Assembly: GCF_020037475.1 (NCBI RefSeq)
Contig: NZ_JAIQDB010000005.1
Location: 1 to 64,000 of the forward strand
Source: Sutcliffiella deserti
Lineage (GTDB): Bacteria; Bacillota; Bacilli; Bacillales; Bacillaceae_I
Length of the DNA: 64,000 nucleotides
Reading direction: 5' to 3'
Position numbers and translations under genes: made by a program. Positions 7,058-16,150 of this stretch are shown here, in pieces; the stretch's first letter is position 1; each line of letters opens with the position of its first letter. The notes beneath the pieces were generated by a model that saw nothing but the letters and a program-made list of their open reading frames with translations, did not search any database and was not told the origin of the DNA.

Positions 7058-7513
7058 CTAGATATTAGGGTTAGGTGCTTTTTTGGTGCCTCGTTGAATG
7101 ATGATTTGTTTTTTGGTGTCGCTTGGAATGTGGCGGTGAAGCTGGATGTAGAGCAGTCCGTTTTCGTAGGTGGCATCGACTTTGTCGTCCCGAACAGGGA
7201 ATGGCAGTTCAAAGCTGCGTTGGAAGTCACCTTGAGCGATGCCTTCTTCTATGAGTTCATAGCCTTGAATTTTCAGGTTGATTTGTCCTTTTACTTCTAG
7301 CTGCTGTGGTCGGACAAAAAGCTTAACTTCTTCTGGGTTGACGAGACCAGGCAAGCACATGACACATAATAGCTCATTTTCTTTCTTGTAGATATTCGTT
7401 TGCGTTTGCATGTTTTCAAAGTAAGGTTCAAAGCCATTCCAGAATTCATCTCCAAAAAACTGATCCCACTGCTTTCGCCAATCGCCCATTTGTTTAAATT
7501 GATTAAAAGGCAT
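7058..7513 (-). CDS. Hsp20/alpha-crystallin family protein
   Basis: About 151 residues. The alpha-crystallin domain spans ~45-140: VYKKENELLCVMCLPG-type beta-2/3 strands, a VKLFVRPQQLEVKGQI segment, FELPFPVRDDKVDATYENGLL (the conserved A-x-x-x-n-G-L motif) and a short basic tail. The N-terminal 45 residues are Trp/Phe/Gln-rich, as in small heat-shock-type spore or stress proteins of Bacillus. No export signal. The ATG at 7513 has GGAAAGG 12 bases upstream. The ATG at 7525 touches that site directly and is less likely, though not excluded. It is transcribed alone, between two terminators. Confidence 0.8.
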   Translation of the reverse strand: MPFNQFKQMGDWRKQWDQFFGDEFWNGFEPYFENMQTQTNIYKKENELLCVMCLPGLVNPEEVKLFVRPQQLEVKGQINLKIQGYELIEEGIAQGDFQRSFELPFPVRDDKVDATYENGLLYIQLHRHIPSDTKKQIIIQRGTKKAPNPNI

Positions 7514-7599
7514 CTTTACTATCATCCTTTCCCATGATTACATTTCTATCATCAGATTATGCAAAGGATGTAGGGAAAGTGCCTATAGTAAAACGGTAT

Positions 7600-7629
7600 A
7601 AAAAAAAGCAGCGGAAAATTCCGCTGCTA
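7600..7629 (-). terminator. terminator of the BCCT transporter gene
   Basis: A perfect ten-base-pair stem (AGCAGCGGAA/TTCCGCTGCT) with a two-base gap, followed on the minus strand by a run of eight T. It lies 15 bases after the transporter stop codon. Confidence 0.9.
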
Positions 7630-7643
7630 GCTTAAGTATTCCA

Positions 7644-9173
7644 TTAAATCTTTTTCTGCTTTGGTTTGGCATCTGGCACATGTTCTGTCTTGAAGGATTT
7701 TACTAATGAAAATACCATCAAGATCATGATAATGGCAAACGGGAAAGCGGCAATAATGGAGGCAGTTTGTAATGCTTGAAGCCCACCAGTCCATAGTAAT
7801 ATCGCAGCCGCAGATGATTGAATCACACCCCAGATGAATTTGACGCTATTCGGCGGGTGAAGGCTGCCGTTGGTTGTCTGCATCCCAAGAACAAAGGTAG
7901 CAGAATCGGCCGATGTAATAAAGAAGGTACAGATCAAGAAAATCGCAAGCCCTGACATAATCATGCCAAGCGGATAGTTTTGCAGCACCGAGAATAACGC
8001 TACTTCTGTACCTTGTGAACTAATAACATCATAGATAGGTATTCCTTCGAAGAACTCAAGGAATATGGCGGATCCTCCAAATACGGAGAACCAAAGTCCA
8101 CCAAAAACGGTTGGAACAAGTAGAACACCTAAGAGAAATTCACGGATTGTTCTTCCTTTAGAAATTCGTGCAATAAAGGTACCAACAAATGGTGCCCAAG
8201 CAATCCACCATGCCCAATAAAAGATTGTCCAATCGCGAACCCAAGAATTATCCTGATCGAATGGGAACAAGCGGAAGCTCATCGATGGGAGGTTTTGCAA
8301 ATATCCTCCAAGTGTAGTTGTAAAGAGATCCATTATAAAGTTTGTTGGTCCGGCAAAAAGTAAAAATAACATTAATGAAATTGCTAAAACGACATTAAGG
8401 TTACTTAAATATTTGATTCCTTTATTAATCCCTGTTTGTGCAGATAGCATAAACAAGATTGTGATTACTAAAATGATGACAAGCTGTGTGGTAAGATTGT
8501 TTGTAACAGCAGGTGTCATACTTGATAGGCCGCCGCTTATTTGAATAGCGCCTAACCCAAGAGAGGTTGCAACACCAAAAATAGTCGCAAAAACAGCGAT
8601 AAAGTTAATCAACACACCAATTTTGCCATCGACTTTATCCCCGAGTATTGGGCGTAAAATTTGTGCGATTACGCCTGGGCTTCCTTTACGGAATTGAAAA
8701 TATGCCAATGCAAGGGCGATGACAGAATAGATTGCCCACGGGTGAAGTCCCCAATGGAAAAATGAATATCGCATTGCTATTCGGGCTGACTCAGCAGTTT
8801 CCCCTTCTCCAGTTGGAGGGGCAAAATAGTGGTACATCGGTTCTGAAGCACCCCAAAATACTAATCCGATACCCATACCAGCACTAAATAGCATCGCAAA
8901 CCAAGTAAGATAATTGTACTCCGGTTCATCTGTATCTTTTCCAAGTTTGATACGGCCATATTTAGTGAATATAAGTACAATACAAAATAACAAGAAGCCA
9001 GTAGCGGTTAATAAATAAAACCAGCCAAATTTCTCCACAATAAAGCTTTGAACCACAGTAGTGACAGCATTTAAACTAGCATCGCCAAGGATGCTTCCAG
9101 GGATAACCCCCCAGACAATGAATAAGACTGCTACGATAACTGAAACTATAAATACAGGGGTTGTTTTTTTCAA
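7644..9173 (-). CDS. opuD: BCCT family glycine betaine transporter (OpuD-like)
   Basis: A 509-residue carrier of the betaine-choline-carnitine family with about twelve membrane helices. The sodium/substrate motif GMGIGLVFWGASEPMYHY lies near residues 98-115, and the tryptophan-rich helix (FYWAWWIAWAPFVG) with the following FIARISKGRTIREF loop near 325-350. The short C-terminal tail is basic. These features fit OpuD-type uptake of glycine betaine for osmoprotection; choline or carnitine specificity cannot be excluded. The start is TTG at 9173 with AAAGGAGTG eight bases upstream. It is monocistronic and divergent from yebE. Confidence 0.9.
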   Translation of the reverse strand: MKKTTPVFIVSVIVAVLFIVWGVIPGSILGDASLNAVTTVVQSFIVEKFGWFYLLTATGFLLFCIVLIFTKYGRIKLGKDTDEPEYNYLTWFAMLFSAGMGIGLVFWGASEPMYHYFAPPTGEGETAESARIAMRYSFFHWGLHPWAIYSVIALALAYFQFRKGSPGVIAQILRPILGDKVDGKIGVLINFIAVFATIFGVATSLGLGAIQISGGLSSMTPAVTNNLTTQLVIILVITILFMLSAQTGINKGIKYLSNLNVVLAISLMLFLLFAGPTNFIMDLFTTTLGGYLQNLPSMSFRLFPFDQDNSWVRDWTIFYWAWWIAWAPFVGTFIARISKGRTIREFLLGVLLVPTVFGGLWFSVFGGSAIFLEFFEGIPIYDVISSQGTEVALFSVLQNYPLGMIMSGLAIFLICTFFITSADSATFVLGMQTTNGSLHPPNSVKFIWGVIQSSAAAILLWTGGLQALQTASIIAAFPFAIIMILMVFSLVKSFKTEHVPDAKPKQKKI

Positions 9174-9350
9174 TCTATCTTCACTCCTTTTAAAATTTCG
9201 ATCACTTCTTTCCTATAAAAGTATTTGTATTCAGACGGCCAACTATACAATCGTATCATTAATAGGCCAATGGTCCAATTATTTTGTATAGACTTCTTTA
9301 CTTAGAATTATATCCGTTAAAATATTAACTATGTTGGGAGGTATATTCTC

Positions 9351-9929
9351 TTGTTGGAAAATGGTATCGTAATGGTAGCTATCATTATCATCATCAATAT
9401 TGTCTATGTTTCTTTTTTTACCATCAGAATGATCTTAACCCTTAAGGGTCGCAGGTATTTAGCGGCAGGAATCAGTATGATCGAAGTGGTTATTTACGTT
9501 GTAGGGTTAGGCTTGGTTCTTGAGAATTTAGATCAAATCCAGAATTTGATTGCTTATGCCCTAGGGTACGGGATTGGAGTAATCGTTGGAATGAAGATAG
9601 AAGAAATGCTTGCGCTCGGTTATACTACGGTAAATGTAATAACTAAAGAGTATGATAAGGACCTTCCAAGATTATTGAGGGAAAAAGGATATGGAGTGAC
9701 GAATTGGCAAGCCAACGGACTTGAGGGTGATCGGATGGCTATGCAAATTTTAACTCCAAGAAAATATGAAATAAGCTTATACCATGCAATAAAAGAACAT
9801 GATCCGAAAGCATTTATTATTGCATATGAACCGAAAACAATTCATGGAGGGTTCTGGGTAAAAGCGGTGAAAGAAAGGAAAATAAAAGAATGGGCAGCCA
9901 AAAGCCAAGAAAAAGAAAATTTGAAGTAA
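9351..9929 (+). CDS. yebE: YebE, UPF0316/DUF2179 membrane protein
   Basis: 192 residues. Three N-terminal membrane helices (about 5-25, 35-57, 62-80) are followed by a cytoplasmic domain with [20 protein letters not shown] and a final betaN-type DUF2179 domain ([10 protein letters not shown] at the end). Conserved in Bacillus directly upstream of yebG and purE; function unknown. It begins with TTG at 9351 behind GGGAGG (nine bases); a second TTG three bases on is an alternative. Its end overlaps yebG by 40 bases. Confidence 0.85.
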   Translation: MLENGIVMVAIIIIINIVYVSFFTIRMILTLKGRRYLAAGISMIEVVIYVVGLGLVLENLDQIQNLIAYALGYGIGVIVGMKIEEMLALGYTTVNVITKEYDKDLPRLLREKGYGVTNWQANGLEGDRMAMQILTPRKYEISLYHAIKEHDPKAFIIAYEPKTIHGGFWVKAVKERKIKEWAAKSQEKENLK

Positions 9930-10099
9930 TGGAAAAAGAAAGTATAAGTGACTGCTTGGACCGCATGGAAAAAGAGGGATACAAGCCTTCTAGAAGAATG
10001 GAAGAGCCAATTTTCCAGGAAGTTGTAAAGGATGGCCAAAAAGAAATACTGCCAATCGGCAAAAAAATCACCTTTGAAGGTAAATTGGTAGAAGAATAA
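9890..10099 (+). CDS. yebG: YebG, NETI-motif small protein
   Basis: A 69-residue charged cytoplasmic protein. The core [20 protein letters not shown] and the MEEPIFQEV segment are the hallmark of the NETI-motif family (here the motif reads ESIS). Conserved in place between yebE and purE, role unknown. The ATG lies within the 3' end of yebE in a different frame (40-base overlap), so its translation is probably coupled. Confidence 0.85.
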   Translation: MGSQKPRKRKFEVMEKESISDCLDRMEKEGYKPSRRMEEPIFQEVVKDGQKEILPIGKKITFEGKLVEE

Positions 10100-10153
10100 G
10101 CCTAAAATACGAACGATGGTTTCTCTAAACACACTTAATGTTCATGAAATTAA

Positions 10154-10182
10154 TTGACAAAAACCGAAAATATCGTTAAGAT
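10154..10182 (+). promoter_or_regulatory. sigma-A promoter of the pur operon, with possible PurBox sequences
   Basis: TTGACA at 10154-10159 and TAAGAT at 10177-10182 are separated by 17 bases, giving a start of transcription just before the riboswitch. PurBox-like sequences lie around it (AATACGAACGAT near 10107-10118, and ACCGAAAAT just after the -35). This suggests PurR control as in B. subtilis; the PurBox part is tentative. Confidence 0.7.
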
Positions 10183-10210
10183 AAATATAGATAATTACGA
10201 ATGAATGAAA

Positions 10211-10280
10211 CCTCATATAATTTTGGGAATATGGCCCATAAGTCTCTACCTGACCTCCATTAATTGGTCGGACTATGAGG
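10211..10280 (+). promoter_or_regulatory. purine (guanine/hypoxanthine) riboswitch aptamer
   Basis: A perfect seven-base-pair P1 (CCTCATA with TATGAGG) encloses P2 (TGGG/CCCA), the invariant ATATGG and AAGTCTCTACC junction and loop sequences, and P3 (TGACC/GGTCG). The J3/1 segment reads GGAC before TATGAGG. The specificity base is therefore C, as in the xpt/purE guanine class, not the U of adenine aptamers. Ligand binding should favour the terminator at 10346-10402 and reduce purine synthesis. Confidence 0.95.
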
Positions 10281-10345
10281 GGAAGTTACGATCATCAGCT
10301 TTGTTTATCATAACAACCCACGTTTAATCTTTGTTATGCTAAAAC

Positions 10346-10402
10346 AAGCCCAGGTGGATCGCTTTCCCTTAAGTAGGGAGCGGTCTACACTGGGCTTTTA
10401 TT
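10346..10402 (+). terminator. riboswitch-controlled leader terminator of the pur operon
   Basis: A long interrupted hairpin (AGCCCAG/CTGGGCT outer stem, TCCCTT/AGGGA inner stem) is followed by TTTTATTATGTTTTG, directly before the purE ribosome site. A separate CATAACAA/TTGTTATG inverted repeat lies between the aptamer and this terminator and may take part in the alternative fold. Confidence 0.88.
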
Positions 10403-10423
10403 ATGTTTTGTAGGAGGAAAAAA

Positions 10424-10912
10424 ATGAATACACAAGTTGGAGTAATCATGGGAAGTACTTCTGATTGGGAAACAATGAAACATGCCTGTAACATACTTGA
10501 TGATTTACATATACCGTACGAAAAAAAGGTTGTCTCCGCACACCGAACACCTGACTTAATGTTTGATTATGCGGAACAAGCAAGAGACAGAGGGTTAAAG
10601 GTAATCATTGCAGGTGCAGGTGGAGCGGCACATTTACCTGGAATGGTAGCCGCCAAAACGACACTACCTGTTATCGGTGTTCCTGTTCAATCTAAAAGCT
10701 TAAACGGCTTGGACTCTTTGCTAAGTATTGTTCAAATGCCTGGAGGTGTTCCTGTTGCTACAGTGGCAATTGGAAAAGCTGGCGCCACCAACGCTGGGTT
10801 GCTTGCGGCACAAATATTAGGCGCATTTGATGAGCAAGTCGCACAAAGGCTGGATAATAAAAGAGAAAATACGAAAAAGCAAGTGATGGAAAGTAGTGAG
10901 CAACTTGTTTAA
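10424..10912 (+). CDS. purE: N5-carboxyaminoimidazole ribonucleotide mutase PurE
   Basis: 162 residues, the usual length for class I PurE, which converts N5-CAIR to CAIR in de novo purine synthesis. Seen motifs: MGSTSDW (9-15, phosphate and substrate binding), VVSAHRTPD (~36-44, with the catalytic His) and [12 protein letters not shown] (~63-74). Soluble, an octamer in the family. ATG 10424 is preceded by TAGGAGG with a six-base gap; an in-frame ATG at 10403 lies in the leader terminator and would swallow the ribosome site. First gene of the operon, overlapping purK by 17 bases. Confidence 0.97.
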   Translation: MNTQVGVIMGSTSDWETMKHACNILDDLHIPYEKKVVSAHRTPDLMFDYAEQARDRGLKVIIAGAGGAAHLPGMVAAKTTLPVIGVPVQSKSLNGLDSLLSIVQMPGGVPVATVAIGKAGATNAGLLAAQILGAFDEQVAQRLDNKRENTKKQVMESSEQLV

Positions 10913-12050
10913 ACAAATTCTTCCACCCTCAACAATTGGAATTATAGGCGGAGGTCAGCTAGGGCGAATGATGGCCATCGCTGCAAGGGAAATGGGGTAT
11001 AAAATTGCAGTTTTGGATCCAACCCCAAACTCTCCTTGCGGGCAGCTAGCAGATACTGAAATAACTGCAGCATTTGATGACATCGAAGCAATCAAAAAAC
11101 TGGCCGATTTATCTGATGTAGTTACTTATGAATTCGAGAATATTGACTATGATGCATTAACTTGGTTGGAGGAAAATGCCTATCTTCCCCAAGGAAGTCA
11201 GGTGCTAAAGAAAACCCAACACCGTGGAACAGAGAAAAGAGCAATTGAGGCTGCTGGGCTGCAAGTTGCACCTTTTATCGAGGTACAAACACCTGCCGAG
11301 TTAAAAGAAGCCATTGCCAACCTTGGCTATCCATCTGTCCTTAAAACATGTCGCCTTGGCTACGATGGCAAAGGTCAGGTTGTACTTAAGGATGCGGAAG
11401 CATTACAAGATGCAGAAAAGCTTCTGGAACAAGGGGAATGTGTGTTAGAGCAGTGGATACCTTTTAAAAAAGAGATTTCGGTAGTTGTGGCAAGAAGCAC
11501 AACAGGCGAAACAGTCGCCTTTCCTGTTGCAGAAAACGAGCATCAAGAAAATATTTTATATAAATCGATTGTACCGGCACGTGTTTCCAAACATGTGAAA
11601 AATAGAGCATTAGAGTATGCAGCCTCTTTAGCGGAGAACTTAGGATTAGTCGGAACCCTAGCAGTAGAGATGTTTATGTTAGAGGATGGCACAATCTATA
11701 TCAATGAATTAGCGCCAAGACCTCATAATTCAGGTCATTACACAATAGATGCCTGCGAAACATCCCAGTTTGAACAGCATGTCCGTGCTATCTGCGGATT
11801 GGCTCTTGGACAAACAAGCTTATGGAAGCCGGCTGTTATGGTTAATCTACTAGGGGAACATGTAGAACGCGCATTAAGCCTCGTTCCTGAATACAAAGAC
11901 GTGAAGCTTCACCTTTATGGTAAAAAAGAAATCAAAACAAAGCGAAAAATGGGGCATCTAACCATACTAGCTGATACAATGGAACAGGCTTTGGAGCGGG
12001 AAGCTGCATTGCAAATATGGGATAAGAACGAACGGAGGATTTTAACATGA
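10896..12050 (+). CDS. purK: 5-(carboxyamino)imidazole ribonucleotide synthase PurK
   Basis: A 384-residue ATP-grasp enzyme: AIR + bicarbonate + ATP to N5-CAIR, the substrate of PurE. The N-terminal Rossmann-like motif [10 protein letters not shown] is at 16-25. The ATP-grasp core has [14 protein letters not shown] near 150 and the [20 protein letters not shown] metal/phosphate segment near 270 (not quoted in full). It starts with GTG inside the end of purE (17-base overlap) after a GGAAAG site, and its stop overlaps the purB start (ATGA). Confidence 0.97.
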   Translation: MSNLFKQILPPSTIGIIGGGQLGRMMAIAAREMGYKIAVLDPTPNSPCGQLADTEITAAFDDIEAIKKLADLSDVVTYEFENIDYDALTWLEENAYLPQGSQVLKKTQHRGTEKRAIEAAGLQVAPFIEVQTPAELKEAIANLGYPSVLKTCRLGYDGKGQVVLKDAEALQDAEKLLEQGECVLEQWIPFKKEISVVVARSTTGETVAFPVAENEHQENILYKSIVPARVSKHVKNRALEYAASLAENLGLVGTLAVEMFMLEDGTIYINELAPRPHNSGHYTIDACETSQFEQHVRAICGLALGQTSLWKPAVMVNLLGEHVERALSLVPEYKDVKLHLYGKKEIKTKRKMGHLTILADTMEQALEREAALQIWDKNERRILT

Positions 12051-13339
12051 TTGAACGATATACAAGACCGGAAATGGGTGCCATATGGACCGAACAAAAC
12101 CGTTTTCAAGCATGGCTTGAGGTGGAAATACTAGCTTGTGAGGCATGGGCAGAGCTCGGGGAGATCCCAAAAGAAGACGTGAAGCTTTTACGAGAAAAGG
12201 CCACTTTCGATATCAATCGAATTAAAGAAATTGAAGAAGAAACCCGTCATGATGTGGTAGCTTTTACAAGAGCTGTATCCGAAACACTTGGCGATGAAAA
12301 AAAATGGGTGCACTACGGCTTAACTTCTACAGACGTTGTCGACACTGCTCTTTCCTACCAACTAAAGCAAGCAAATACAATCCTACAAGCAGACATTGAA
12401 CGCTTTGTGGCAATTTTAAAAGAAAAAGCCCAGGAACATAAATTAACCGTTATGATGGGCCGTACACATGGAGTTCATGCTGAACCGACAACATTTGGTC
12501 TCAAGCTTGCCCTTTGGTATGAGGAAATGAAACGTAATCTGGAGCGCTTTAAGCAAGCGGCAGAAGGCATCGAGTTTGGTAAAATCTCAGGAGCTGTTGG
12601 AACCTATGCCAACATCAATCCCTTTGTAGAAGAGTTTGTTTGTGAAAAGTTGGGCTTGCAGCATGCTCCAATTTCCACTCAAACGCTTCAACGCGACCGC
12701 CATGCTCACTACTTAGGAACGCTTGCACTAATTGCAACTTCCATCGAAAAATTCGCAGTGGAAGTTCGCGCATTGCAAAAGAGTGAAACGCGTGAGGTAG
12801 AAGAGTTTTTTGCAAAAGGCCAAAAAGGATCCTCCGCGATGCCGCATAAACGTAATCCGATCGGTTCGGAAAACATGACAGGCTTAGCACGAGTGATTCG
12901 CGGCTACATGATGACAGCTTATGAAAACGTGCCATTATGGCATGAAAGAGACATCTCCCATTCTTCTGCGGAGCGTATTATCTTACCCGATTCGACCATC
13001 GCATTAAATTACATGCTGAACCGATTTGGAAATATTATTAAAAATTTAACGGTATTCCCGGAAAACATGAAGCGCAATATGGACCGCACGCTTGGTCTTA
13101 TCTATTCCCAGCGTGTGTTGCTTGCCTTGATTGATTCAGGAATGTCCCGTGAGGAAGCATATGATACTGTTCAGCCTAAGGCAATGGAGGCTTGGGAAAA
13201 GCAGGTGCATTTCCGTGAGCTGGTGGAAGGGGAAGAAAAAATTACTTCTCGTCTTTCTGCTGAACAGATTGAGGACTGCTTTGACTACAACTACCACTTG
13301 CAGCATGTGGACACGATATTTGATCGTCTTGGGTTATAA
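12047..13339 (+). CDS. purB: adenylosuccinate lyase PurB
   Basis: 430 residues of the fumarase/aspartase superfamily. It splits SAICAR to AICAR and adenylosuccinate to AMP, releasing fumarate. The superfamily signature [11 protein letters not shown] is at about 261-271; the catalytic-acid region [11 protein letters not shown] is near 141. Translation is coupled to purK by the ATGA overlap. Unusually, the next operon gene, purC, begins only 1158 bases downstream because of an inserted repeat cluster; the genes are close or overlapping in B. subtilis. Confidence 0.97.
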   Translation: MIERYTRPEMGAIWTEQNRFQAWLEVEILACEAWAELGEIPKEDVKLLREKATFDINRIKEIEEETRHDVVAFTRAVSETLGDEKKWVHYGLTSTDVVDTALSYQLKQANTILQADIERFVAILKEKAQEHKLTVMMGRTHGVHAEPTTFGLKLALWYEEMKRNLERFKQAAEGIEFGKISGAVGTYANINPFVEEFVCEKLGLQHAPISTQTLQRDRHAHYLGTLALIATSIEKFAVEVRALQKSETREVEEFFAKGQKGSSAMPHKRNPIGSENMTGLARVIRGYMMTAYENVPLWHERDISHSSAERIILPDSTIALNYMLNRFGNIIKNLTVFPENMKRNMDRTLGLIYSQRVLLALIDSGMSREEAYDTVQPKAMEAWEKQVHFRELVEGEEKITSRLSAEQIEDCFDYNYHLQHVDTIFDRLGL

Positions 13340-13522
13340 GTAACGGATTCCATTGGGAGTGGAGACTTCGAGGGTGTATATTATGAGGCTACTTTATAGG
13401 CCGCTGTTACTTAGAGTCGGATGATGCTCAGATGAAACAATAGTCCATAGGTTGGTTAAGGGGATACCTTTCTATTGAGTGATATCATCTTGTACAAGGT
13501 ACTGTTAAAGGTCTCTTTGAAC

Positions 13523-13654
13523 ACCGCTGTTCCTCTGCACGAAAGGCTTCGCGTCCGCGGGGTGCTTGGGAAGCCTCCTCGGCTAAAGCCTGCTGGGTCT
13601 TCCCAAAGCACTACCTCCCGCAGGAGTCTCCGCCTTTCGTTCCGATCCACAGCT
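13523..13654 (+). repeat. GC-rich core repeat, copy 2
   Basis: Runs from ACCGCTGTTCCTCTGCACG to the ATCCACAGCT end. It shares the CCGCGGGGTGC, CCTCCTCGGCT and TACCTCCCGCAGGAGTCTCC segments with family A elements but lacks their GGCT termini. It is over 90% identical by eye to the copy at 13750. Confidence 0.85.
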
Positions 13655-13749
13655 GTGGGCAACTAGAATTAGATAGTGCTCGTTTAAGCGGAGATCTAGG
13701 GAGTTACCATGAAGACCTAATGACCAAGTATTTAAGAGGGACTACGAAT

Positions 13750-13881
13750 ACCGCTGTTCCTCTGCACGAAAGGCTTCGCGTCCGCGGGGTGCTTGGGAAG
13801 CCTCCTCGGCTAAAGCCTGCGGGGTCTACCCTAAGCACTACCTCCCGCAGGAGTCTCCGCCTTTCGTTCCGATACACAGCT
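13750..13881 (+). repeat. GC-rich core repeat, copy 3
   Basis: The same 132-base unit as at 13523, offset by exactly 227 bases, with few substitutions. The flanking sequence on either side is poorly conserved, so the duplication is old or arose by independent insertion. Confidence 0.85.
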
Positions 13882-14012
13882 AGGAACCAAAAGTTCTATG
13901 GGTGGTCTTTAAAGGTCTTTTAAACAGTCTCACCGTTATAAAACTTAGAATTCTATATAAAAACTAACCACCATAATCAAGGTAGAAAATGACTTTATAT
14001 CTAAAGTATTCC

Positions 14013-14155
14013 CCCCTGTGTATTGAAGTGGAAGGTGATCGACTCCAGCGTCCGGCCGCTTGTAGACAGGAGACCCCACAGGCGCAGCCGAGGAGGCTCC
14101 TGCACCGCCCCGCGGAAAGCGAGCACCTGAAACGAAAAGGAACAGGGAGTTAGAA
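14013..14155 (-). repeat. GC-rich core repeat, copy 4 (inverted)
   Basis: Opposite orientation to copies 2 and 3. It begins CCCCTGTGTATTGAAGTGG and ends GGAACAGGGAGTT, so its ends are partly inverted (CCCTGT/ACAGGG). Core segments GGAGACCCC and AGCCGAGGAGGCTCC are shared. Its RNA could pair with copy 3 to form a long hairpin. Confidence 0.85.
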
Positions 14156-14239
14156 CGATAACCTATATATTCAGGCAATCTCTTAAAGGAAAAACCATAA
14201 TGAGCACCGGAAAGAAGCTCATCACATAAAAAGTGCACC

Positions 14240-14381
14240 CCCCTGTGTATTGAAGTGGAAGGTGATCGACTCCGGCGGGAGGTAGCGGTAGACGGGAGAC
14301 CCCACAGGCGTAGCCGAGGAGGCTCCCGCACCGCCCCGCGGAAAGCGATCACCTGGAACGCAAAGGAACAGGGAGTTAAAA
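14240..14381 (-). repeat. GC-rich core repeat, copy 5 (inverted)
   Basis: A near copy of 14013-14155 offset by 226-227 bases. The similarity continues into the right flank (AACGATAACCT, then AACCATAAT), so this is a true tandem duplication of a unit larger than the core. Confidence 0.85.
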
Positions 14382-14497
14382 CGATAACCTTTATTTTCAG
14401 CAATCTCTCCAAGTGAAAACCATAATAAGCAACGTGAAACACCCTACCTAAATAGCAATAACCCGATAACAGGCACCTTTAAAAGGAGATGACCTAA

Positions 14498-15220
14498 ATG
14501 CTACAAAAAAAAGACCTTATGTACGAAGGAAAAGCCAAACTTGTCTACGCGACAACAGATGAAAACATCGTTTGGATCGAATACAAAAACTCCGCCACAG
14601 CGTATAACGGAGAAAAAAAAGCGAACATTGACGGCAAAGGTCGTCTGAACAACGAGATTACGAGTTTGCTATTTTCCATGCTACAAGAAGCCGGAATCGA
14701 GAATCATTTTATCGAAAAAAAATCCGCAACAGAACAGCTTGTTCAAAAGGTGTCCATCATTCCTTTAGAGGTAGTAGTACGCAATGTCACAGCGGGCAGC
14801 ATGGCTAAACGTCTCGGGTTAGAGGAAGGCATTCCATTAGAAGAAACCTTAGTGGAATTTTATTATAAAGATGATAGTCTAGGAGATCCGCTGATCACAG
14901 AAGATCACATTAAGATGATGAAGCTTGCAACCCCAGCTGAAATTGATGTGTTAAAGCATGTAGCGCTGAAGGTTAATGGGATATTATCGAAGTTCTTTGC
15001 AGATAGAAGCTTGACGCTGGTCGACTTTAAACTCGAGTTTGGGAAAACAAATGACGGGTGTATTTTATTGGCGGATGAGGTTTCACCGGACACCTGCAGA
15101 TTATGGGATAAAGCTACAAACGAAAAGCTGGATAAGGATGTTTTCAGAAGAGATTTAGGCAGTTTAACAGATGCATATGAGAAAATTCTAGCGCGAATCG
15201 GGGGAGAACAGCATGTTTAA
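14498..15220 (+). CDS. purC: SAICAR synthase PurC
   Basis: 240 residues, normal for bacterial PurC: CAIR + aspartate + ATP to SAICAR. Seen are the N-terminal YEGKAKLVYAT strand-turn (nucleotide binding), VVRNVTAGSMAKR near 90, LVDFKLEFG near 175 and LADEVSPDTCRLWD (the DEvsPDt motif) near 190. The ATG has AAAAGGAGATGACC upstream. It lies after the repeat-filled spacer and overlaps purS by eight bases. Confidence 0.97.
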   Translation: MLQKKDLMYEGKAKLVYATTDENIVWIEYKNSATAYNGEKKANIDGKGRLNNEITSLLFSMLQEAGIENHFIEKKSATEQLVQKVSIIPLEVVVRNVTAGSMAKRLGLEEGIPLEETLVEFYYKDDSLGDPLITEDHIKMMKLATPAEIDVLKHVALKVNGILSKFFADRSLTLVDFKLEFGKTNDGCILLADEVSPDTCRLWDKATNEKLDKDVFRRDLGSLTDAYEKILARIGGEQHV

Positions 15221-15467
15221 AGTAAAAGTATTCGTAACGTTAAGAGAGAGTGTTTTGGATCCTCAAGGAACAGCAGTTAAAAATTCACTTCACAGCCTTT
15301 CTTACCATGAGGTGGAAGAAGTTCGTATCGGGAAATTTTTAGAATTAACTATAGCAAAGTCTGACCGCGATTTGGATGTTGTGGTAAAGGAAATGTGTGA
15401 AAGATTATTGGCAAACACTGTGATTGAAGATTACCGTTATGAGGTGGAGGAGGTAGTTGGATCGTGA
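15213..15467 (+). CDS. purS: FGAM synthase subunit PurS
   Basis: An 84-residue small subunit of formylglycinamidine ribonucleotide synthase. It bridges PurQ and PurL so that ammonia passes between them. Recognised by the start [16 protein letters not shown] and the pattern [20 protein letters not shown] site precedes the ATG, which lies in the end of purC; its stop overlaps purQ by four bases. Confidence 0.96.
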   Translation: MFKVKVFVTLRESVLDPQGTAVKNSLHSLSYHEVEEVRIGKFLELTIAKSDRDLDVVVKEMCERLLANTVIEDYRYEVEEVVGS

Positions 15468-16150
15468 AGTTTGCTGTGATCGTGTTTCCAGGATCAAACT
15501 GTGATGTGGATATGTATCATGCTATTAAAGACGAACTTGGTGAAGAAGTTGAATATGTATGGCATGATGCGACAAATTTAGAAGAGTATGATGGAATATT
15601 GCTTCCTGGCGGGTTTTCTTATGGAGATTACTTGCGCTCTGGTGCGATTGCTCGTTTTTCGAATGTCATGTTAGAGGTTCAAAAGGCGGCTGAGGCTGGT
15701 AAGCCGGTTTTAGGAGTATGTAATGGATTTCAAATTTTACTAGAGTCAGGGCTGCTTCCTGGTGCGATGAGAAGAAATAAAGAATTGAAGTTTTTATGCA
15801 GGCCGGTGGAATTGAAAGTAGAAAACAATGAAACGATTTTTACCTCGAACTATGAAAAAGGGGAGATTATCACCATCCCCATCGCGCATGGGGAAGGAAA
15901 TTATTTTTGTGATGAAACAACTTTAGGGAAATTAAGAAGCAATCGGCAAATTGCTTTTTCCTATAATGGTGATAATCCAAATGGTAGTTTACATGATATA
16001 GCTGGCATTGTAAATGAAAAAGGAAATGTACTAGGTATGATGCCACATCCTGAAAGAGCAGTTTCTGACCTTTTAGGCAGTGATGATGGGTTAAAACTCT
16101 TTAAATCTATTGTTCGTAATTGGAGGGAAACATATGTCGTTACTTCTTGA
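15464..16150 (+). CDS. purQ: FGAM synthase glutaminase subunit PurQ
   Basis: A 228-residue class I glutamine amidotransferase that supplies ammonia to PurL. The nucleophile is Cys86 in GVCNGFQ; the catalytic His195 and Glu197 are in [21 protein letters not shown] (about 46-58) is the oxyanion and glutamine region. It starts with GTG overlapping the purS stop (GTGA). Its 3' end overlaps the purL start by 17 bases. Confidence 0.97.
   Translation: MKFAVIVFPGSNCDVDMYHAIKDELGEEVEYVWHDATNLEEYDGILLPGGFSYGDYLRSGAIARFSNVMLEVQKAAEAGKPVLGVCNGFQILLESGLLPGAMRRNKELKFLCRPVELKVENNETIFTSNYEKGEIITIPIAHGEGNYFCDETTLGKLRSNRQIAFSYNGDNPNGSLHDIAGIVNEKGNVLGMMPHPERAVSDLLGSDDGLKLFKSIVRNWRETYVVTS

Larger units (their letters stand above)
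13340..14497 (+). repeat. repeat-filled spacer between purB and purC
   Basis: The 1158-base gap holds four copies of a GC-rich ~130-150-bp repeat: two in one orientation (13523-13654, 13750-13881), then two in the other (14013-14155, 14240-14381). In each pair the copies are 227 bases apart. Between them lie AT-rich spacers with no credible gene. I see no terminator or clear promoter, so the pur transcript must cross it unless a promoter near purC has been missed. Confidence 0.85.

Noticed and set aside
9817-10132. Minus-strand frames opposite yebE-yebG
   Set aside because: Shadows of two conserved genes; the hydrophobic look comes from Lys/Glu codons read in reverse.
10211-10280. Adenine-type purine riboswitch
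   Set aside because: The specificity position reads C (GGAC before the P1 strand), as in guanine aptamers, and the gene behind it is purE.
12615-12935. Antisense open frame within purB (and similar ones inside most pur, gat and proS genes)
   Set aside because: Shadow frames of well-supported enzymes; no ribosome sites and no recognisable product.
13456-14442. Open frames of 60-165 codons inside the purB-purC repeats
   Set aside because: They follow the GC-rich repeat itself and occur on both strands; no ribosome site, Arg/Ser/Pro-rich low-complexity products.
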